A stretch of 64,000 nucleotides of DNA from Streptococcus oralis Uo5 (GTDB lineage: Bacteria; Bacillota; Bacilli; Lactobacillales; Streptococcaceae): positions 1,893,001 through 1,957,000 of the forward strand of contig NC_015291.1 in assembly GCF_000253155.1 (NCBI RefSeq), written 5' to 3'. Below the pieces are notes generated by a model, which made no database searches, had not been told where the DNA came from, and was given only the letters and a program-made list of their open reading frames with translations. Below, piece by piece: positions 59,526 through 64,000 of this stretch; the stretch's first letter is position 1, and every line of letters begins with the position of its first letter. Both the position numbers and the translations under genes were made by a program.

Positions 59526-60068
59526 ATGAAAGAAAGTAACAAACGCTTAAAAACAAAACGTATTATCGAAAATGCCATGGTTCAATTATTGATGGACCAG
59601 CCCTTTGATCAAATTTCTACTGTCAAGTTAGCAGAAAAAGCCGGAATTAGTCGTTCCAGCTTTTACACTCACTACAAGGATAAGTATGATATGATTGAAC
59701 TCTACCAAAGTAAGCTATTTCATACCTTTGAGTATATTTTCCAAAAACATGCTCATCACAAAAGAGATGCTATTTTAGAAGTATTTGAATATTTAGAGTC
59801 TGAGCCACTCTTGGCTGCACTCTTGTCTGAAAATGGAACAAAAGAAATCCAAAATTTCTTGAGAAATAAGCTTCACATTATGCTTAACACCGACCTTCAG
59901 AAACGCTTTATGAAACTACAACTCAATTCAATTGAATTAGAATACAGTAGCATTTATCTAACAAATGCCCTTTTTGGTGTTTGCCAGACTTGGATTGCTC
60001 ACGGAAAAAAAGAAAGTCCGCAAGAAATGACAGACTTCATTATGAAAATGTTAGGTGATATAAACTAA
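59526..60068 (+). CDS. TetR family transcriptional regulator
   Basis: The 180-residue protein has a TetR helix-turn-helix (residues about 10-55: KTKRIIENAMVQLLMDQPFDQISTVKLAEKAGISRSSFYTHYKDKYDMIEL) and a C-terminal helical domain similar to TetR_C regulators next to YhgE-type genes. It is divergent from the YhgE/Pip gene and separated by two related inverted repeats. It probably represses itself and that gene; the inducer is unknown. Confidence 0.88.
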   Translation: MKESNKRLKTKRIIENAMVQLLMDQPFDQISTVKLAEKAGISRSSFYTHYKDKYDMIELYQSKLFHTFEYIFQKHAHHKRDAILEVFEYLESEPLLAALLSENGTKEIQNFLRNKLHIMLNTDLQKRFMKLQLNSIELEYSSIYLTNALFGVCQTWIAHGKKESPQEMTDFIMKMLGDIN

Positions 60069-60095
60069 AAAAAGAACACCAATGGTGTTCTTTTT
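60069..60095. terminator. bidirectional terminator of the TetR gene and the tRNA unit
   Basis: A 12-bp stem (60069-60080 with 60084-60095) with a 3-base loop, flanked by A and T runs, ends both the TetR gene and the minus-strand tRNA unit. Confidence 0.88.
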
Positions 60096-60101
60096 ATCTG
60101 A

Positions 60102-60175
60102 CTCCGCCAGTAGGACTCGAACCTACGACATCATGATTAACAGTCATGCGCTACTACCAACTGAGCTATGGCGGA
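60102..60175 (-). tRNA. tRNA-Asn (GTT)
   Basis: The 74-base gene folds as a cloverleaf with acceptor TCCGCCA, anticodon GTT in CTGTTAATC, and T-loop GGTTCGAGTCC; CCA is not encoded. It follows tRNA-Glu downstream of comE, as in pneumococcus. Confidence 0.96.
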
Positions 60176-60180
60176 TAAAA

Positions 60181-60252
60181 TAGTCCGTACGGGATTCGAA
60201 CCCGTGTTACCGCCGTGAAAAGGCGGTGTCTTAACCCCTTGACCAACGGACC
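60181..60252 (-). tRNA. tRNA-Glu (TTC)
   Basis: The 72-base gene has acceptor GGTCCGT, anticodon TTC in CTTTTCACG and T-loop GGTTCGAATCC. It lies 58 bases after comE without an obvious terminator between, so readthrough from comCDE is possible. Confidence 0.96.
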
Positions 60253-60310
60253 ATCTATCTGTAGCAGATATAACCATTATATCAATTTCTTACTAATTGT
60301 CAATCACTTT

Positions 60311-61057
60311 TTAGTTTTTTTCTTCTAGAATATCTTTTAGTTTGCGAACTTTCAAACGGGTAATCGGGCAACGATGATCTTCATAAAAGACAACTTCTAA
60401 GTTCTTTCGATCAATTTCTCTCACATTTCCCACATTGACAAGGAAAGATTTATGGGAGCAATAAAATCGCTGGGTATGTTTGTCCTTTTCCTGAATATCT
60501 GTCATAGTTCCATAGAATTCTTTTGCAAAATTCTTACCAATAATCCGAAGTTTATGAGAAACTCCTGTGGTTTCGATATACAAAATGTCATGGTAAGGAA
60601 TTTTCAAATCATTTCCTTTATAGTTGTAATCAAAATAGTCTACAACATCTTCATTTTCAAGCAGCATGCTCTTAGTGTAAAAAATACTCTGCTCGATGCG
60701 TTTTTTGAACAATTCATCATTGATGTCTTTATCAACAAAATCTAGGGCTGATACCTGGTATTTGTACGTTAAGGTAGCAAATTCAGATCGACTGGTAATA
60801 AAGACAATAATAGCATAAGGATTGTGATGACGGATAAACTGAGCCACTTCAAAGCCTTTTTTCTCGATTCCATGAATATCGATATCTAGAAAATAAAGCT
60901 GGTTTACTTCATCATTTTCGATATATTCCTTAAACTCACGAACTTTTCCTGTTGTCTTATATGAAATAGGAATATTCGATTCTTCCGAGATTTCATTTAA
61001 TATTCTCTCTAGTCTCACTTGATGTTCAATAACATCTTCTAAAATTAATACTTTCAT
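60311..61057 (-). CDS. comE: competence response regulator ComE
   Basis: The 248-residue protein has a receiver domain with phospho-acceptor Asp58 (LYFLDID) and a C-terminal LytTR DNA-binding domain (about 140-245, including YCSHKSFLVNVGNVREI). Phosphorylated by ComD, it activates comCDE and comX through paired direct repeats such as those at 62605-62634. It overlaps comD by 4 bases. Confidence 0.97.
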   Translation of the reverse strand: MKVLILEDVIEHQVRLERILNEISEESNIPISYKTTGKVREFKEYIENDEVNQLYFLDIDIHGIEKKGFEVAQFIRHHNPYAIIVFITSRSEFATLTYKYQVSALDFVDKDINDELFKKRIEQSIFYTKSMLLENEDVVDYFDYNYKGNDLKIPYHDILYIETTGVSHKLRIIGKNFAKEFYGTMTDIQEKDKHTQRFYCSHKSFLVNVGNVREIDRKNLEVVFYEDHRCPITRLKVRKLKDILEEKN

Positions 61058-62373
61058 TCAAATTCCCTCTTAAATCTAATAATTTGTCTAAATGTGTTGT
61101 CTTCCATCTCTGTTTCTAAAATAATGTTGTCATACTTATCTAAAATCTCTTTGACATTATTAAGTCCTAGACCTCTATTTCTTCCCTTGGTAGAGAAACC
61201 TAAGGCAAATAAATCCTCTGAAGGCGTCATAGTGATTTTGCATGAATTCTGGATAACTATAACTGTTTCAAAATCCATTTTAATGACTGCAACTTCCATT
61301 TGTTTCAAGTAACTATCTGCAGCACCTTCAACAGCATTATTTAATAAAATGCTCATGATACGAACAAGATCAAGTAAATCCATTGACAATCTAGTAATGA
61401 CATCTTTTACTTCCAATGTAAACTCTACATCATTTTTTCGTGCATAGACAATCGATTGGGCAATTAAACTTCGTAAAGCAGAATCTTCTATATTATTTAA
61501 ATCAAAGTAAGTATATTTTTCTGACCTCAATTTCTGATTTGCTTTTACTAAGACTTCATTGTAAACCCTGTTAATTTCTTGTAAATCTCCACTGTCAATC
61601 GCCATTTGCATGCTGACAAGCATCCCTGCATAATCATGACGAAAACCTCGAATTTCATTATACAACTCCACAATTTCATCAGTATAAGTCTGTAAATGCT
61701 TTTGTTCAAATTTCTTTTGTTTTAGAGCAATCTCTTTTTCAATTTGAACCTTGTGAGAATTCATTGCAAAGAAAATCAATAACAAGCAAATAAAAACAAT
61801 GGTTGATAAAATACTTCCGAAGCTATTTAAATGATGAGTTGTACTTACTATATCTGAAATAAACAATACGATATGCAAACCAAAGAAAGCAACTATTACT
61901 TTTTTTAAAAAAGGGTACAGATAATCTTTATCAAAATATTTAATATCCAGATGAAAATAACGGATTATTATTAGAATAGAAAAATAAGTCATCAACAATA
62001 TTACTAAAAGGAATGTACTTTTATAGTGTAATACTACTTCATCTCCTGTTATAGAAGATAAAGTTACGGATATAAAAGTATGAGTACTGTGATATAATAA
62101 AGACAATAGTAGACTGATAAAAATAGATTTGTATTTTTCAGACTTCTTTAACTTTCTTAAATAAAGATACACAACCAAAGGAAATAAAAATTTAGACAAA
62201 GCAAAACTATTAGAAAATACTAGTGTAATAATTTCTTCAAGTGTAAAAACTGAGATACATGTGTAACAGAAAAAAACAATTTGTTCTTTTCTATTTATTT
62301 TACAAATCCATTCATAACTTTTGCTAATGATGATAAAATAAAAAATAGCTATCCCTAATCCAAATAAATCCAT
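61054..62373 (-). CDS. comD: competence histidine kinase ComD
   Basis: The 439-residue HPK10-type kinase has six or seven N-terminal membrane spans (to about residue 205) that form the pheromone sensor, a coiled region, the phospho-acceptor His in RGFRHDYAGML, the N-box SILLNNAVEGA and the G-box GLGLNNVKEIL. It detects the competence-stimulating peptide and phosphorylates ComE. It begins 20 bases after comC; its sensor region is expected to match the comC pherotype. Confidence 0.96.
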   Translation of the reverse strand: MDLFGLGIAIFYFIIISKSYEWICKINRKEQIVFFCYTCISVFTLEEIITLVFSNSFALSKFLFPLVVYLYLRKLKKSEKYKSIFISLLLSLLYHSTHTFISVTLSSITGDEVVLHYKSTFLLVILLMTYFSILIIIRYFHLDIKYFDKDYLYPFLKKVIVAFFGLHIVLFISDIVSTTHHLNSFGSILSTIVFICLLLIFFAMNSHKVQIEKEIALKQKKFEQKHLQTYTDEIVELYNEIRGFRHDYAGMLVSMQMAIDSGDLQEINRVYNEVLVKANQKLRSEKYTYFDLNNIEDSALRSLIAQSIVYARKNDVEFTLEVKDVITRLSMDLLDLVRIMSILLNNAVEGAADSYLKQMEVAVIKMDFETVIVIQNSCKITMTPSEDLFALGFSTKGRNRGLGLNNVKEILDKYDNIILETEMEDNTFRQIIRFKREFE

Positions 62374-62393
62374 TACTCTCTACCTTTATTTCA

Positions 62394-62519
62394 TTACTTT
62401 CTTCTTGGAAAAATAAGATTACGAATTGTTTCTGAAATTCTCCAATCTCCACCCCGAATCTCTTGCAATTCTGCCTCTGTTACCTCTTTAAATTGTTCCA
62501 ACTTTACTGTATTTTTCAT
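62394..62519 (-). CDS. comC: competence-stimulating peptide precursor ComC
   Basis: This 41-residue gene is easily missed. The leader MKNTVKLEQFKEVTEAELQE ends in the double-glycine site IRGG, after which the ComAB exporter cuts. The mature pheromone would be DWRISETIRNLIFPRRK, 17 residues with the basic C-terminus typical of CSPs and the acidic first residue needed for activity. I recall this type from S. oralis-group strains, which is unverified. AGGAG precedes the ATG and comD follows 20 bases later. Confidence 0.96.
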   Translation of the reverse strand: MKNTVKLEQFKEVTEAELQEIRGGDWRISETIRNLIFPRRK

Positions 62520-62567
62520 AATGAAATCTCCTGTATTATTTTTTCTTGTAAGTTAACTTACACATCT

Positions 62568-62634
62568 ATTATACAAAATGAAGACCATGTAAGAAAAAAT
62601 TCTTCCCAACTGTACATTTTTGCACCTGAAACGC
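62568..62634 (-). promoter_or_regulatory. comCDE promoter with ComE direct repeats
   Basis: On the minus strand GCGTTTCAG (62626-62634) and ACAGTTGGG (62605-62613) are imperfect direct repeats 12 bases apart. A -10 TATAAT (62568-62573) lies downstream. This is the known ComE~P site architecture that gives positive feedback. Confidence 0.85.
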
Positions 62635-62640
62635 ACTTTT

Positions 62641-62671
62641 TTAAGAAAAAAGCTGGGATTTATCCCAGCTT
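62641..62671 (-). terminator. terminator after tRNA-Arg
   Basis: AAGCTGGGAT pairs with ATCCCAGCTT (62649-62671 region) and is followed by a T-rich tail on the minus strand. It separates the tRNA from the comCDE promoter; leaky readthrough would give basal comCDE expression as proposed in pneumococcus. Confidence 0.85.
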
Positions 62672-62683
62672 CGCATCTAAAAT

Positions 62684-62757
62684 TGATCCCAGCAGGATTC
62701 GAACCTGCGACCGTTCGCTTAGAAGGCGAATGCTCTATCCAGCTGAGCTATGAGACC
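62684..62757 (-). tRNA. tRNA-Arg (TCT)
   Basis: The 74-base gene has acceptor GGTCTCA, anticodon TCT in CCTTCTAAG and T-loop GGTTCGAATCC; CCA is not encoded. It lies directly upstream of comC, as in pneumococcus. Confidence 0.96.
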
Positions 62758-62800
62758 TAACATGACCATTCTATCAAAAAACAAGAGCTAAGTCAATCTT

Positions 62801-63280
62801 CTATTTGTGATAAGGAGAACCCTGCTGAATTGTAAAAGCACGGTAAATTTGTTCAACTAAAACCAATCTCATTAACTGATGTGGTAATGTCAGACGTCCA
62901 AAACTGACAGAAAGATTGGCCCTATTTTTTACAACAGGAGCTAGACCCAAACTTCCTCCAATGATAAAAGTAAGCGTTGAATATCCTTTGATAGAAGCTT
63001 GCTCTAGTTGCTTACTAAATTCCTCTGAGGAGAGTGTTTTTCCTTCAATGGCTAGTACAACAACAAAGTCTCTTTCTCCAACCTTAGAAAGAATTCTTTC
63101 ACCTTCTGTTTCCAAGATTTTTTGATTTTCTAATTCACTAGCTTTGTCAGGTGTCTTCTCATCAGTGAGCTCAATCATTTCTAATTTGGCGAAACGTGAA
63201 ATTCGTTTGGTATATTCAGCAATACCATCTTTAAGGTATTTTTCTTTTAATTTTCCCACTGTTACAATTTTTATTTTCAT
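62801..63280 (-). CDS. rlmH: 23S rRNA pseudouridine-1915 N3-methyltransferase RlmH
   Basis: The 159-residue SPOUT methyltransferase starts [20 protein letters not shown] and has the knot motif FIIGGSLGL and C-terminal [28 protein letters not shown]. It methylates pseudouridine 1915 of 23S rRNA on the 70S ribosome. It lies upstream of tRNA-Arg and is divergent from htrA, the conserved origin-proximal order. Confidence 0.97.
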   Translation of the reverse strand: MKIKIVTVGKLKEKYLKDGIAEYTKRISRFAKLEMIELTDEKTPDKASELENQKILETEGERILSKVGERDFVVVLAIEGKTLSSEEFSKQLEQASIKGYSTLTFIIGGSLGLAPVVKNRANLSVSFGRLTLPHQLMRLVLVEQIYRAFTIQQGSPYHK

Positions 63281-63294
63281 TCTTCTATTCTATC

Positions 63295-63380
63295 ATATCC
63301 ACACTTCATTTCACATCTTATACACATAAAAATCATCCTAAATTTCTAGTAAATTCACAGAATAAAGCGAGTTATCCACA
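63295..63380. promoter_or_regulatory. three DnaA-box-like sites upstream of htrA
   Basis: TTATCCACA (63372-63380) is a perfect DnaA box. TTATACACA (63318-63326) and ATATCCACA (63295-63303) each differ by one base. They lie near the expected replication origin and may belong to the oriC region or titrate DnaA. Confidence 0.6.
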
Positions 63381-63401
63381 ACTTGTGTAAAACTTTAAGC
63401 T

Positions 63402-63434
63402 TTTAAGTTTGGATTAAGTTAATAGGTTTATAAT
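63402..63434 (+). promoter_or_regulatory. htrA promoter with CiaR repeat
   Basis: TTTAAG (63402-63407) and ATTAAG (63413-63418) are 5 bases apart, matching the CiaR site TTTAAG-N5-TTTAAG with one change. A -10 TATAAT follows at 63429-63434. htrA is a known CiaRH target. Confidence 0.8.
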
Positions 63435-63465
63435 CTGAGTAAATAAATAACAAACGGAGGCGTTT

Positions 63466-64000
63466 ATGAAACACTTACAAAAATTTTACAAAAAAGGAGT
63501 TAAAGTTCTTGCAATCATTCTAATAGGATTTTTAAGTGGTGCCTTAGGAAGTTTCGTAACATTACAACTTTATCAAAAACAAGGAAATCAAGCTACGAAT
63601 AATAATTCTGGCACTGTCACTCAAACATCATATAAGAATGAAAATTCAACCACTCAAGCAGTAAATAAAGTTAAGGATGCTGTTGTCTCAATCATTACTT
63701 ATTCTTCTTCTAGCAGTAGACAAAGTAGTGTATTTAATGGTGATGAAACTAATTCTGATTCAGACAATCAACAAATCGCAAGTGAGGGATCAGGTGTTAT
63801 CTATAAAAAAGATGATAAAGATGCCTATCTTGTAACTAATACTCACGTTATCAATGGAGCTTCAAAAGTTGATATTCGCTTGGCAGATGGTACCAAGGTT
63901 CCTGGTGAAATTGTCGGATCTGATACTTTCTCTGATATTGCTGTCGTTAAAATTTCTTCAGAAAAAGTTACAACAGTAGCAGAATTTGGGGATTCAAGCC
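63466..64000 (+). CDS. htrA: serine protease HtrA (DegP family), 5' part
   Basis: The first 178 residues are visible and the gene runs off the right edge. There is one N-terminal membrane span (VLAIILIGFLSGALGSFVTL), a Ser/Asn/Thr-rich linker and the start of the trypsin-like domain with the catalytic His in VTNTHVING and Asp in FSDIAVVKI. The active-site Ser and PDZ domain lie outside. Surface HtrA degrades misfolded proteins and limits competence by digesting CSP. GGAGG precedes the ATG, and the CiaR box fits its known regulation. Confidence 0.95.
   Translation, partial: MKHLQKFYKKGVKVLAIILIGFLSGALGSFVTLQLYQKQGNQATNNNSGTVTQTSYKNENSTTQAVNKVKDAVVSIITYSSSSSRQSSVFNGDETNSDSDNQQIASEGSGVIYKKDDKDAYLVTNTHVINGASKVDIRLADGTKVPGEIVGSDTFSDIAVVKISSEKVTTVAEFGDSS

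Noticed and set aside
62463..62753. 96-residue plus-strand ORF over comC and tRNA-Arg
   Set aside because: It is antisense to comC, the comC promoter and a tRNA, has no ribosome binding site and no protein-like composition.

Overview
The window is a low-G+C Firmicute chromosome segment from a Mitis-group Streptococcus, most likely in the S. mitis / S. oralis clade. Supporting evidence is the pneumococcus-like gene order running into comCDE, rlmH and htrA beside the origin, choline-binding murein hydrolases, competence (cin-box) promoters, and a ComC pheromone precursor whose mature part reads DWRISETIRNLIFPRRK. Species assignment is inference; no database search was possible.

Layout. 1-3.4 kb: start of a lipoprotein gene, then a nicotinamide riboside salvage operon (Nudix/NrtR-like protein, pnuC, and nadR broken by a one-base frameshift). 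3.5-6.4 kb: ctsR-clpC with its CtsR operator. 6.6-9.7 kb: LPXTG adhesin with six pilin-type isopeptide repeats. 9.9-12.9 kb: thiamine-precursor ABC transporter under a TPP riboswitch. 13-15.6 kb: polA. 15.7-19 kb: a second LPXTG protein with seven long repeats. 19.1-30.7 kb: cbpD, veg, dnaB, rplI, gdpP, a thiolase, hpf, comFC/comFA, yigZ, a PH-domain protein and cysK. 30.7-32.7 kb: rpsB-tsf.

32.7-38.8 kb is the accessory region. It holds an IS630 element, an IS30 element interrupted by a second IS30 element, a second cbpD-like CHAP hydrolase lying exactly between two 260-bp direct copies of the IS30 tail, and a MurM/FemABX-type ligase gene. The hydrolase plus cross-bridge ligase recalls bacteriolysin/immunity pairs such as zoocin A/Zif and lysostaphin/Lif, and is the main candidate for an undescribed system here.

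38.9-48 kb: cell-division and envelope genes (pcsB, mreD, mreC, ECF transporter core, pgsA, rodZ, two M16 peptidase-like proteins). 48-54 kb: S4-domain protein, recF, guaB, trpS and an ABC-F ATPase. 54-60 kb: YfhO-type membrane protein, YhgE/Pip-type protein and its divergent TetR regulator. 60-64 kb: tRNA-Asn, tRNA-Glu, comE, comD, comC, tRNA-Arg, rlmH, and the start of htrA with CiaR-type repeats and DnaA boxes.

How it works together: the window carries the competence quorum-sensing operon, two of its late targets with cin-box-like promoters (cbpD for fratricide and comFA/comFC for DNA uptake), several cell-wall remodelling genes, and replication genes. Several genes have a -10 hexamer exactly six bases before their ATG and no ribosome binding site, suggesting leaderless mRNAs. 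Four frameshifts all lie in homopolymer runs, so base-calling error must be excluded before those genes are called dead.
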